From assembly GCA_036927565.1 (NCBI GenBank), contig JAYESD010000009.1:149442929-149506928 (forward strand): DNA of 64,000 nt, in the 5' to 3' direction. A program made the translations under genes and the position numbers. Of the stretch, positions 22,506 through 34,645 are shown piece by piece; the first letter of the stretch is position 1, and each line of letters opens with the position of its first letter. A model generated the notes under the pieces. It saw only the letters and a program-made list of their open reading frames with translations, made no database searches and was not told where the DNA came from. Origin of the DNA: Tuctoria greenei. Taxonomy: Eukaryota; Streptophyta; Magnoliopsida; Poales; Poaceae.

Positions 22506-25335
22506 TGTGACACCCGGTTCCGAAATTGAACCAAGCGAACGCATATGTGTGCCCAGGATGTTCAACACACATACACGAGTGCATCACAAAAGAGTATACA
22601 GAAAATTACCACAGAACAAGATTAATTAACCAAATTTTATTACACGACCCATATTATCCTCGAATACAAGTTCTAATGAATATTGATGACAAGTTGAACT
22701 AATGCAGCGGAAATAAAATAAATAAGCAAACTAAATAGCTAGGCAGCATAAGCGATAGGGTATAGCGCAGCTCCAATCAACACCACATGCAAAGCTGACG
22801 CTAGACACGGCCTAGAACTCCGTATTATCACAATTAAACTCCCAATCCTGACCAGCAACTGTTTGGGGGGGGGGGGGGGTTGCAAGAGTGAGTACATGTC
22901 GTACTCAGCAAGTGTGGAAAGTATGACATGTGGCTGATTCAAATGACGACAATAATAATGGTTGAGTGCTGAAAAGTACATTAAAACATTTGAAAAGCAA
23001 TATATTACATGTATGTGAAGTAAACCCATCATAATCATAAGTAATATTATAATGCCAGTCTGAATTCATTACCATCATAAAAATTCCAGATTTCACAATT
23101 TGCCAATAGCCATATTCAATACCAGAAATCAATCCATAACCATTACCAAACCATAACCATCCCAAAAATCATCCCAATACCAAGTTTCCTCTAATCATGT
23201 GAGGGTCCAGGTTGCTCATAACCGGGATCACGGCTATCATGATAGTTTTAGACACACTCTGCAGAGGTTGTACCGCTTTACCCACGTGTTTGTGATTTCA
23301 TCACCTTTCGATGACTAGAACCTCTGTTATGCCGTCTCACACTTCCGTTGGTGTGTGGCCAAGAGATCACAAAGTAGACTTTACAAAAAGATTACTAGCC
23401 TATTTAGACCCCACTGAGGTTTCACCGGTGGCGATGCCTCCAACTGAGCACATCTTCAACTAAGGGCACCCTCTTGAGCCATTCGGATCCCAGGGTAGTC
23501 CCACCAATCATCAACAAACCCAATCCAACTACCCCTTCCTCGAGCATCCTTAATGGTCCAAATAGTAATGGCAAAGCCCTAATTAATCAACTACGCCGCA
23601 CCCATACTTGGACTCGTAGTGGCACTCTAAATCCTGGATGGTCGCTCCACGAACCGGTCCTTAGATCTAAAGTAAGCAAAACTACCATAACATCCAACCC
23701 ATCCACATAACAGGCTTGCTTAGATCACCCATTACCATATCATATTAACCAGTTCATGTTAACCATAATCTCATCCGTGCATAATTAAGTTGAGTGGTAT
23801 AGTTGTTTTCCCATCCCAGTTGATTAAGCAAAGCTAAAGGTAAAAATCCCTTCCCGACTCTACCATATATTTCAGGTGACAAGGGTGGTCAACAAAACTA
23901 GTAAACTTCCTACCATGGGATTTCCCATCAAATTGACACAAGCATGCATTTTTCAAACAAAACATCTATTTTAAAACTGGATCAACATGCTTCAAGGACA
24001 CTTGCCTTGCTCTTGCTGTTGATTAGGGTCACAGCCTTCAAACTCTTGGTGCTGGAGATCCTCTGCGGCACCTCTAGCGCAAATCCGTCTAATCCACACA
24101 ATAAACATACAAGACAAGAAACACATTCAAAGGGTGCACGAATATTACTCAATATGACATGACATGCATGATTAATGCAAATGCAAGGTGGAATTTGTTA
24201 ATGGGTTGCTTTTAATGATCACTAGCTAGTTCTAATAGCTTTTAACAAGTTTATACAGGTTTGGAGTTGATTAGACCAAATTTTAGAATTAATTCAACAC
24301 AATTTACCCAGGAAAATCGGACTAGTCTGCAGAAGGCCAGACTAGTCCGCACTTCGCAGAACTAGCGAACTAGGGTTTTCTAGATTGACGTAAATTTAGA
24401 GATTTGGGGTTGAATTTACATAAGGAAAAGGAAATAGAAGGTATACTAGGTGTTTAGGACTCCAATGAATCAAGAAACTTGGAGGCAACACTTGGATCTT
24501 GATGATCTAGGGTTGGTGATGAACTTGAAGATGATTTGGTGATGAAGAACGAAACTTGATGGATACCTTGATCCTATTTCGTTTCCTCCTCTTCTTCTTC
24601 TTCTTCTTGCTTGGGATCTCCTCCTCCCTCCTTGGTGGTGGCTCTCCACGAACTAGGGTTTGGGTGGGGTGGAAAAGTGGCAAATAGATGTCAAGCCAAG
24701 GGGTGGGGCTGTTTATATAAAGGTGGAGGCTAGGGTTAGATGGATTTCGAGTTTGAGATAAGTAGAGGCCAGTTTAGAGTCCCTCATGGCTCTAAAAGAG
24801 TGAGTCACGACGTCCCTAGGCCCACTTAACGTGAAACCCAAGAAACAAGTCATAAAACAAAGGATTAACTCGGAGTCGCGAAATATCGGACAAGTCTGAA
24901 CAGGACCAGACTAGTCCAAAAATGTCCAGAGAGAAAATCGGACAAGTCTGGCCAAGAATCGGACAAATACGACTTTAGTCAGAGAGGAAAACGGACAAGT
25001 CCGCTGGAACACCGGACTAGTCCGGACAAGTCGAGAGACTTAGCAAATTTTCAAGGATTCTTGGAATATCGAACTAGTCCGCACAAAATAGGACAAGTCC
25101 AAAAGTTTCCATAGGCAAAATTGGACTAGTCCGCAGCAAAAATGGACAAGTCCATTTTTAGTCAGAGAGAAATTGGACTAGTCCTCACTAAAATCGGACT
25201 AGTCCGCACTTTTCAGCATGTTAAGTGCGGTTTTGTTCCAAATCAATTTTAAACTCGTTCCTCTTGAGGTGGGTTAATGTTAAACATGTATATGAATGTA
25301 AGTAGGGAATGATGCATGAAAATGAGGGTGTTACA
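22506..25335 (-). repeat. 3' LTR of chromovirus C
   Basis: 2830 bp, from TGTAACACCC (at 25335, element sense) to GTGTCACA (22506). It carries a strong TATA box (TTATATAAAC on the minus strand near 24713-24722), a run of 14 G at 22866-22879, and many CGGACTAGTCCG/CGGACAAGTCCG palindromes between 24300 and 25206. It matches 40481-43297 with many small differences. Confidence 0.9.
24888..25206. repeat. Palindrome-rich array in C 3' LTR
   Basis: At least ten copies of a 12-bp palindrome or near-palindrome, CGGACTAGTCCG or CGGAC(A)AGTCCG, spaced roughly 20-40 bases, with some copies mutated (often CpG to TpG/CpA). The same array is present in the 5' LTR at 42860-43186. It lies upstream of the LTR TATA box in element sense. 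Confidence 0.75.
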
Positions 25336-26288
25336 AACCTACCCCCCTTAAAATGAATCTCGCCCTCGAGATTCGACGCGGAAGAGAAGAGATAGCGAAA
25401 TTCTCTCTTGAGATCATCCTCCAACTCCCATGTTGCTTCTTTTTCTGTGTGGTGCTTCCATTGAACTTTACACCATCTAATAACCTTGTTTCTTGTGACC
25501 CACTCCTTGGTTTCCAAGAGTTTGATTGGTTGTTTGGCATAAGTCAAATCTTCCTCTAGTTCCAAGCCTTCCATGGGCACTTGTTCTTCCGGTACTCTCA
25601 AACATTTCTCGAGCTGGGAAACATGAAAAACATCATGTACATCTGAAAGATGAGTTGGCATCTCCAACTTATATGATACTTCTCCTCTTTTGTCCAAAAT
25701 CTTGAATGGTCCAATGTAGCGAGGTGCTAGCTTGCCTCTTATGTTAAACCTCTTATGACCTCTCATCGGTGACACCTTGAGGTAAACAAAATCTCTCACT
25801 TCAAAGGCTAATTTCTTTCTCCTATTGTCCGCATAGCCTTTTTGTCTTGATTGGGCAGCCCTCAAGTTTTCACGAATTATTTGGACTTGCTTTTTGGCTT
25901 CTTTCAACACATCCGGACCAAATACTTGAGTCTCTCCTGCCTCATTCCAGAATAAAGGTGTCCTACACTTCCTTCCATAAAGCGCTTCATAAGGTGACAT
26001 TTTCAAACTTGCTTGGTAGCTATTATTGTATGAAAATTCTGCATATGGCAAGCTTTTGTCCCAACTTTTCCCATGCTTTAAAGCACAAGCTCTTAACATG
26101 TCCTCCAAAATTTGATTAGTCCTTTCGGTTTGTCCATCCGTTTGAGGGTGATACACTGAACTAAAATTCAACCTCGTTCCCAAAGCTTCATGCAACTTTT
26201 GCCAAAACCTGGAGGTGAATTGTGAACCTCTATCCGAGACTATATTATTCGGAACTCCATGCAAACATACTATTATTCCCATATACAA
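25221..26288 (-). pseudogene. pol: Chromovirus C integrase core end and chromodomain
   Basis: The 355-residue frame holds integrase core motifs (SDRGSQFTSRFW, then YHPQTDGQTERTNQ with the catalytic Glu), the GKLAPRYIGPFK tail domain and a chromodomain (near VIRWCKVQWKHHTEKEATWE). A chromodomain directs insertion toward heterochromatin in known chromoviruses. The frame runs across the polypurine tract into the 3' LTR and stops 115 bases inside it. A TAA just upstream, near 26289-26294, separates it from the first half of the core. Confidence 0.88.
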
Positions 26289-27494
26289 TTACGCCAATTT
26301 CTCTCCATTATAGGTGGTCTTGACAGGAATAAAGTGAGCTGTCTTAGTTAACCGATCCACAATTACCCAAATTGAGTCGTAACCGGACTGAGTACGTGGT
26401 AAACCAACTATGAAGTCCATACATTTTTCTTCCCACTTCCATTCCGGATCTTTAATGGTTGCAATAGCCCAGCTAGCCTTTGATGTTCCACCTTGACTCG
26501 TTGACACACATCACACAATGCTACGTATTCAGCTATGTCATTCTTCATGCTATCCCACCAATAGCAAGTCTTCAAGTCTTTGTACATCTTCGTACAATCG
26601 GGGTGAATCGAGTATGGTGAGTCATGTGCCTCCTTTAGTATTATCTCCCGAATATGCTTTACATTGGGCACAACAATCCTTTTTCCAAGCCATAAAGTAC
26701 CATGTTCATCCTCATCAAATCTGAATTCTCTCCCCTCTTGGGTCCTTTCCTTGATTTCCTTGATGTCTTCATCCGTGGTTTGTGCCTCTCGAATTTCTTG
26801 CTCCAAGGTTGGGTTTAACTCCATCATCTCCATTTCATTTTACAAATCCAAGGTTCAACCGTTCAAACTCCTTACATAACTTGGATGGTAACTCTCGAAC
26901 TGTGAGTTGATAACTTACTCCTTTTCTACTCAAAGCATCGGCCACTACGTTGGCTTTTCCCAGATGATAGTTGATCCCCAAATCATAATCTTTGATGAGC
27001 TCCAACCTTCTCCGTTGCCTCAAATTCAGATCCGTTTGTGTGGAAATATACTTCAAACTCTTATGATCCGTATAAATTTCACACCTATGTCCAAGGATAT
27101 AGTGTCTCCAAATCTTCAATGCATGTACCACAGCTGCAAGTTCAAGATCATGTGTAGGATAATTCTACTCATGTTTCTTCAATTGTATCGATGCATAGGT
27201 GACCACTTGACCTTCTTGCATGAGCACACATCCAAGTCTTTGTCTCGAGGCGTCGCAATATATGTCAAAACTCTTGCTTACATCCGGCAATACCAAAACT
27301 GGAGTTGTTGTTAACCTCTTCTTCAACTCCTCAAAACTTTCTTGACAAGCTTGAGTCCATTGGAATGCCTTCCCTTCATTAGCAATTCCGTCATTGGCTT
27401 GGCTATCTTGGAAAAGTACTTGATGAATTGACGGTAATATCCAGCCATTCCAAGAAAACTCCTTATTTCCTTTACGTTTTGCGGGGGTTCCCAT
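26289..27494 (-). pseudogene. pol: Chromovirus C RNase H and N-terminal integrase
   Basis: RNase H in two open pieces: 27494-27165 has IYCDASRQRLGCVL and TYASIQLKKHE, then an in-frame TAG, then 27131-26835 has [12 protein letters not shown] and [12 protein letters not shown]. Unlike the Tat elements, this RNase H keeps its usual acids. Integrase zinc-domain residues (SIHPDCTKMYKDL, CDVCQ) are in 26833-26408, and the first core Asp is in MDFIVGLPRTQ (26507-26289) after a frameshift near 26440. Broken by two stops and one frameshift. Confidence 0.85.
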
Positions 27495-28420
27495 TTTAGC
27501 ACATCCCTCACTTTTCCGGAGTCAACCGATACTCCTCCTCCTGAGATGATATGACCCAAAAACGACACTTCCCTTAACCAAAACTGACATTTGTTGAACT
27601 TGGCGTACAATTGGTGCTCCCTCAATTTCTGCAACGTAAGCCTCAAGTGTTCCTCATGTTCCTTCTCATCCTTCGAGTAGATCATAATGTCATCAATAAA
27701 CACCACAATGAACCTATCCAAGTACTCCATGAAGACCTTATTCATGAGGTACATAAAGTAGGCAGGTGCATTTGTCAAACCAAAAGACATCACAGTGTAT
27801 TCATAAGATCCATACCGCGTCCTAAAAGCTGTTTTGGGTATGTATGATGGTCTAATCTTCATTTGAAAGTATCCCGACCTCAAATCAATCTTAGAGAAGA
27901 CACAAGCACCCTTCATCTGATCAAACAAGTCTTCTATGCGTGGCAAGGTGTACTTGTTCTTGATTGTTACCTCGTTGAGAGCTCGGTAATCTACGCACAT
28001 CCTTTGGGATCCATCCTTCTTGTCCACAAATAGAACGGGTGCTCCCCAAGGTGAAGAACTAGGGCGAATAAAACCTTTCTCTAGTTGCTCTTGAATCTGC
28101 TTCTTGAGCTCCGCTAGTTCCATAGGAGGCATCCTATACGGCCTCTTAGCTATAGGTGCAGTTCCAGGTATTAAATCAATAACAAACTCAATGCCTCGAT
28201 CAGGTGGCATACCTAGCAACTCGTCCGGATAAACATCCCAAATTTCACACACCACCGGAATCTCCTCCATTGCGGTACCATCCATATGATTCAGCTCCAA
28301 TTGCTTTGGTGCGGTTTGAGATGCTTCAAATTCTACGGTGATCCCTTCCTCATTAGTCAACTTCACCGTCTTCGTGGCACAGTCCATACCAAGTATAATG
28401 TCCAATCCTTGAGAATCCAA
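27323..28420 (-). pseudogene. pol: Chromovirus C reverse transcriptase
   Basis: The 365-residue frame begins with the end of protease (LDIILGMD) and contains the RT fingers and palm: [43 protein letters not shown] and the catalytic [10 protein letters not shown] (FIDD in place of YVDD). FIDD/FVDD is normal for plant Ty3/gypsy. The frame shifts near 27330-27490, where it overlaps the RNase H frame. Likely inactive. Confidence 0.88.
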
Positions 28421-28701
28421 AACAATGAGGTTGGCGGAGAAGTCTACCCCCCCCCCCCTTATTCTAAGGCTTACTTTTGGACATACTATATTGTCCTCAT
28501 CTCTCCTCCAGGAGACTTAACCAATATAGTAAACTTCATATGAGAGATAGGAAAACTATACTTGGCAACATACTTCGATGTAATGAATGAATGTGATGCT
28601 CCAGAATCAAATAACATAGTCGCGGGGTTGGAGTTTGCGAGAAACATACCAATGACCACGTCATCCGCTTGTTGAGCATCCCCCGTAGAGACATGGCTCA
28701 C
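28421..28701 (-). pseudogene. pro: Chromovirus C protease
   Basis: Aspartic protease segment with the active-site motif LFDSGASHSFI in the frame 28701-28486. A run of about ten C at 28449-28458 breaks the frame between protease and RT. Preceded by the gag knuckle and followed by RT, the expected order. Confidence 0.8.
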
Positions 28702-29712
28702 GTTGCCACGAGCAAAATTCTGCTATCCACGGCTTCTTTGCGGTTGTCCTCCATTGGGTCTTGGGTTTTGCCTTGGTGCATTACTTCCTTGACCAAGGCC
28801 TGACTTAGGACATTGATGCGCAAAGTGTCCAGCTTCTCCACAAGTATAGCACTTCTTAACTCCACCAGAATTATTGGGAACCACTTGGTTTTGCGCATTG
28901 GCACCAGGAAAATTAGCACGAGGTGCATATGGCATCGGAGTCCAAGGTGCTTGCATAACAGGGTGCTGCTGCACAAACTGAGTTGGGCGCGGGGCATAAC
29001 CAGGGCGTTGTACAAGAGTAGAGGAGCTGTAATATGGTGCATTAGGAGGTGCAAAGCGAGGGCGCATATTACTTCCTTGTTGCTGTCCTTGGTATGGCGC
29101 TTTCCTCTTGTAGTCTTGCTCCATCTCATGGACATTGTTTTCCACCACAATTGCTTTGTCCACAAGCTTCTGAAAATTTGCATAGTCACAATTGAGCAAT
29201 TGCACTTGGATCTCATTGTTGAGGCCCCTCATGAACAAGTATTGTTTCCAGCTGTCCTGACTAACATCTTCAGGGGCATACCATGAAAGTAGGGTAAATT
29301 TATTGAGTACTCACCCACGCTCGATCTTCCTTGCCACAAGTTCTCAAATTCTTGTATCTTCAAGATCATAACACCTTCTGGCACATAATGAGAACAGGAA
29401 CTCTCCTTGAATTCGGCCCAAGTAATCCTCTCTTGGTTCTCATGAGCATTGCAATAAGAATCCCACCAATCCGCAGCTGCTCCAACTAGTTGATGAGAAG
29501 CAAATAAGACCTTCTCCCGGTCACTGCATTGGACAATAGAAAACTTCTTCTCCACGGACTTGAGCCAATCATCTGCATCCATAGGGTCAGCGCTTGAGCA
29601 AAGGTCGGCGGCCTAGTCCTCATAAATTCTCCCAACCGGTTATGAGGAGGTGGGGGTGGCAGTGGAGGCATGTGAGCTGATGGTTGATGTTGTTAGCCTG
29701 TAGCTGTCCCAT
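28702..29712 (-). pseudogene. gag: Chromovirus C gag (main part)
   Basis: Capsid-like motif WLKSVEKKFSI with ADWWDSY and ITWAEFKE (29582-29229), then in another frame FMRGLNNEIQ, a Gln/Pro-rich linker and a CCHC knuckle CYTCGEAGHFAHQC (29238-28723). Frame changes near 29230 and 29590 and a stop near 28722 disable it. Copia E cuts the gag N-terminus off at 29712; the first codons are at 40054-40214. Confidence 0.82.
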
Positions 29713-31631
29713 TGTAGGATCGAAGAGCACGTGAAAAGCTACCATAGGGGGGGTGAATGGTATATTTAAAAATCTTACGCAGCGGAAACAATTAAACCCC
29801 AAACCCTTTCGGCAGAAAAACGATCTGTTAAAGAAATCGTGTGTGAGACTAATCTAAACGTGTTTCACCGTGACAAAAGTGATAGATATCAGAGAGAATC
29901 AAGTCACGAAGACAACAAAAAAAGAATCACTCAAATTCGTCGAGAAAAACTCAAGTTATGATCAAAAGATCATACAATGGTCAATCTGATCTACCCGAGA
30001 AAAACAGTTTCTGGAATGCTGCAAAGAAACTCGTGTAGATCAAAAACCACAAATCCAATGACCGTGAAATTTTTACAGATGATATATAATCAAGTTTTGA
30101 AGACAACTCAAAAAGAATCAAGTCAATTGGATCTGTAAAACTCGAGTTATGATAAAACCACCGTCGAAAGGTAGTGCTGTCCAGAAACTCGACGAGTAAA
30201 ACTTGTATGGAACAAGTCGGACGAACAAGGCACAAAAGTTCCTTCAAACTACGAATTTTATTCAATAGAACACAAGAGGAACAGCCCCAAAGTCGTGCAC
30301 CACGAGCTCTGGGCTCCCTTGCTTATATAACCAGCCCTTAGGCCAACCTAATATCAACTAGGACTCCAATCCTACTCAGATCATGAATCGTAACTTTCCA
30401 TAACTGCTCAAGATTCTTCTATACGCAGATAGAAGCAATCTTAAGACTTCCAAACACCTTAGGAACGTATCCCACATTCCTAAACAACTCAAATTCGTGA
30501 CCCACACGAAATCCTATCATAACCAACTCAAATCTTTCCATATTTGAGTCAAACCCAACTCAGCCGCAGCCTGAGTCCATAACCTAGTCGGTTGGACCTT
30601 TCCGACCAATTCTTTACGTCCATATCCCTTCATCACGTATCGGAACCATGTATCCACGTCCATGCACTCCTTGAACACGTGAAAACATCTTCCAATGACG
30701 TCCATGATACCTTCATATGCATTGTTCTTGATTCAATCATGCTGCGCAACCTCCTGATCAGCTCAACCACAATTCCTCCTGAATTTGGTTGTTGGAACCT
30801 CATCTCCTCCCTGAGACTAGTCCAATGGATCCCGTCACCAGCCATGTCTTGAACTCAAGCAACACCTGCACATGAATAAACAACCAATCCATACGAGCTC
30901 AAGTCCTCGACTTGACTCAAGTTAGTTCCGAACACAACACCCTACGTGAGAACCTCACATAAGCATGTTGCAAAACCACAGTAACACGATATCATCCATA
31001 TCAACCAAAACGCACCAAAAACTTAGCAAATGAATACTAAGCAATCTTTCCAACAATGTAAAGCAAGTACGAAACATTGGAAATGAAAAGCAGAAGCACT
31101 TCGGTCAAGTTCCGGACCTTGCCAGAGCAACCCGGAGCTTGAGCCGGAGCTAACAAGAGCTAGTAGAACCTAGCGTCGGAGCTTACCAAAACTAGTACAA
31201 CCAAGCTCCCGCCGGACCTTACAAAACTAGCAAGACCTAGCGCCGGAGCTTACCAAAAACTAGCAAAAACTAGTCAACCCAAAAGCCGGAGCTAGAAAAA
31301 GTACGTCGGAGCTTAGCAAAAACATGTTGGAGCTATCAAATATATGTCGGAGCTATCAAAGACATGTCGGAGCTAACAAAGTCATGCCAGAGCTAAAGAT
31401 AAAGCTCACCGGAGCTAACCAAAGCTAGTCGGACCTTACCAAGAAGTCGGACCTAGCTTCGATCATAGCCGGAGCTACCCAAACAAGCCGGACCTACCGT
31501 CGGACCTTGCTGCAGCTCGGAGCTAGAGTCGGACCTTAATAAAAAGGTGTTTTGGTGATATTCAAAACTTTTATCATCAAAGCCAACTGTATTCACTACA
31601 AGCCAATGTATTCAGCACACAAGGTCTTACA
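29713..31631 (-). repeat. 3' LTR of copia element E
   Basis: Begins TGTAGGATCG and ends GTCTTACA in plus orientation; in element orientation TGTAAGACC to GATCCTACA. Contains TATA GGTTATATAAGC (minus strand) near 30335 and, at 31110-31535, an array of GGAGCT motifs followed by A-rich ACTAG spacers. Confidence 0.92.
31110..31535. repeat. CCGGAGCT-motif array in E 3' LTR
   Basis: About twenty irregularly spaced copies of (C/T)CGGAGCT or CGGACCT joined by short A-rich spacers such as ACCAAAACTAG and ATCAAAGACATG. The same array lies in the 5' LTR at 39531-39957. The motif resembles the GGAGCT palindromes of the unrelated Tat elements in this window. Confidence 0.75.
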
Positions 31632-32595
31632 ATCTCCCCCTTGATGAATGCATTAGCAACACCATTTAAAATCCGAACATTGGCTTATTCACATAAAAGT
31701 TTTGAAAACAATTTCTCCCCCTTTGTAAATTTCTCCCCCTTTATTATCTCTCCTTATACACATATTCTCTTTCTCGTCATGCTTATCTCTCCCCCTTTGA
31801 CAATGTATTCAGCAAGTCATGAGCATATAAACAAATTATCTCTCCCCCTTTAGTTGTTATGAGCATATTATAACATATACATATAAACAAAGCTCATCCA
31901 AGTCATACTATCAAGTAACTTACACTATCACATCAATGAGATACATAAAGTAGTGTAAGCCATGCTAGAGATCATATGTAATTTTCAATTTAAGCAAGTC
32001 ATGATCTCACAAACTTAACTATTTCATAACTTGAAAGCATGACACTAGTTGCTACATTTTATTATTTTTCAAAGCATAAATTTAGATCATATGATATTTG
32101 CAAGAGATTATATGCGCATCTGCCTTATTCCAACCAACCAAGCCAAGCCTATGTCATTTGACAATCAGAAGCTTAAGGACATGGTTTTAGTCATACACAA
32201 CTTCTTCCAAGTTCATATCTAAGTGCAATGATAAGCTATCTCAAAAGAAGAAGTGTGATGCATGCATATTCTCTTGATCTTTTCTCAAATTATATTTGTT
32301 CATAAAAGCTCAACATGTGAGTTGATTACTTGATTAATTCTTTATGATTAAAAGCACTTGTGAACATGTAACAAGTTCAAAACAGCAAGAAAGTTCGACC
32401 ACGACCAGTTTTAGTGTAAGTAATTATTCCAATTACTAGACATGGAAAAAACTACAAAATGTATAACACGAGTAATGTAGTAAGAACTCTCAGCATGTAA
32501 AAGGAATCACAGAGTCATATATGTATGAAATACTATGCTCATATTATTTTAATTTCAAATTCACACAAAGACTTCTAAGTTTCAAAAACTCCCCC
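31632..32595 (-). other. 3' region of E with repeated polypurine tracts
   Basis: The tract next to the LTR (31632-31642) reads AAGGGGGAGAT on the minus strand. Nearly the same purine block, AAAGGGGGAGA, recurs at 31714-31724, 31732-31743, 31786-31799 and 31838-31852, and a shorter one sits at 32589-32597. No coding sequence is recognised in these 960 bases. Confidence 0.7.
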
Positions 32596-33306
32596 TCAAT
32601 TTAAGCCATGAGGATGCATAACCCCTATTTCACTACAAATGTAACAAAAACGAGTGAAATCCAAAGGTTTTATAAAAATGTCAGCCAATTGTTGTTTGGT
32701 ATCTACATGGTGAAGCACAATGTTTCCTTTTTCAATATTATCCCGGAGAAAGTGATACCTAATGTCAATGTGCTTTGTTCTAAAATGTTGCACGGGTTTT
32801 TTAGCAATGCAAATGGCACTAGTGTTATCACAAAACAGTGGAACACTATCTAGATCAACCCCATAGTCCTTAAGTGTTTGAACAATCCAAAGAATTTGTG
32901 AGCAAGCACTAGCAACAGCTACATATTCAGATTCGGCTGTGGATTGTGCAACTGAATTTGGTTTTCTATAGGACCAAGCAACAAGAGAATTACCAAGAAA
33001 ATGACAAGCACCGGAAGTACTTTTCCTATCAATCCTACAGCCCCCAAAATCAGCATCCGAAAAAGCTTTCAAAGTAACGGTTGAGGAAGAAGGAAGAAAA
33101 ATGCCAAATTCTTGAGTTCCATGTAAGTACCTTATAATCCTTTTGACGGCTTGATGATGTGAAGCACGTGGGGAAGCTTGAAACCGTGCACAAAGACATA
33201 CGCTGAATTGTATGTCCGGTCTTGATGCCGTGAGGTACAAAAGTGATCCGATCATGCTTCTATATTCTTTTTGATCCAACGGATTAACCATCTTCATCAA
33301 GTTCAA
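32596..33306 (-). pseudogene. pol: Copia E RNase H
   Basis: The 236-residue frame begins in the copia RT C-terminus (YRSMIGSLLYLTASRPD) and contains RNase H with FSDADFGG, the QSTAESEYVA block, LFCDNTSAI and the KHIDIRYHFLRD end. Separated from the RT frame by a one-base shift near 33290. Catalytic Asp/Glu residues look intact. Confidence 0.88.
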
Positions 33307-34645
33307 GTGTTGTTGCTGTTCCCATTGGTGTCCGAAGAGGCTTGCTTTTGTCCATGTTGAAGCGCCTTAGGAGGTCTTTGGTATACTTCGTTTGATGCAC
33401 AAAAGTACTCTCCTTGGTTTGCTTGATTTGCAGCCCCAAAAAGTAAGTGAGTTCACCCATCATACTCATTTCAAATTCGGAACTCGTCATTGCTGAAAAC
33501 TTGGACACAAGATCATGAGAAGCACAACCAAAGATTATATCATCCACATACACTTGAACGAATAATGAGTCATTGCCATGCTTAAGCACAAAAAGAGTTT
33601 TATCAACCTTGCCCATGGTAAACCCCTTTTCAAGTAAGAATGTTTTTAACCTATCATACCATGCTCTAGGGGCTTGTTTGAGACCGTATAAGGCTTTGGA
33701 CAGTTTGTAAACATGATTAGGAAAATCTGGATTTTCAAAACCCGATGGTTGTTTGACATAAACCTCCTCATCTATGTAGCCATTAAGAAAAGCACTTTTA
33801 ACATCCATTTGATATAGCTTAAAACCTTTAGATGCTGCAAAAGCTAACAAAATTCTTATGGCTTCTAATCTAGCGACAGGAGTAAAAGTTTCATCAAAAT
33901 CTAGACCTTCAACTTGAGTGAAACCTTGAGCAACCAACCTAGCCTTATTCCTAACCACAACCCCATCCTCACTTTGTTTATTTTTAAATACCCATTTAGT
34001 TCCAATTAAAGTGTGACCTTGAGGAGGAGGTACAAGTTTCCAAACATTATTTCTTTCAAAATTTTCTAACTCTTCTTGCATGGCAATAATCCAAGATTCA
34101 TTAGTGAGTGCGTGTGATATATCTTTGGGTTCAAAAGAAGCAACAAAAGCAGAATGAGCATGAGAGTTTGGATCGCAAAACCTGGACCGTGTGACTCGTT
34201 CGTGCAAGCTTCCAATCATCTGTTGTGGGGGATGATCTTTGTAAAAATGTAGGGGAACAGATGTCTCACAAGCTTCTTCTTCTTCATGTTCATCACAAAT
34301 CGATGAGCTTGTGGCTTGAGGATGATCAGGACCAGCATAGGTGTTAGCCGGAGATTGTTCAATGTCCGGAGCTGGACACGTGTCAAATTCGGAACTACCA
34401 GGCAATATCACCGGCTCTTCTTCATCTTCGAAAATACCCTCCCTCTGAGGATACGGATCTGGTCCTGCAACACCGGAACTAGTACCTGGGCTAGCTTCAT
34501 CAAAAGACACTTCACAAGTCTCCACAATTTTTTTAGTGGTCAAGTAAAAGCACACGATAGCCTCTAGTATGAGATGGATAACCAAGAAACATGCCATCAA
34601 TGGATCTAGGTTCAAATTTATCAAGATTACCATGTTTCTTAACAA
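33284..34645 (-). pseudogene. pol: Copia E reverse transcriptase
   Basis: The 453-residue frame starts in the integrase/RT linker (rich in Pro and Glu) and has RT motifs [47 protein letters not shown] and the catalytic YVDDIIFG. It is entered from the integrase frame through a shift in a run of T (plus-strand A/T run near 34655-34665) and left through another shift near 33290. Confidence 0.88.

Noticed and set aside
30517..30852. Small ORFs on both strands in the E LTR (repeated at 38939-39274)
   Set aside because: Present only because the LTR is duplicated; no domain and no constraint visible between the two copies.
31110..31535. CRISPR or satellite array
   Set aside because: Spacing is irregular and the array is part of both LTRs of copia E.
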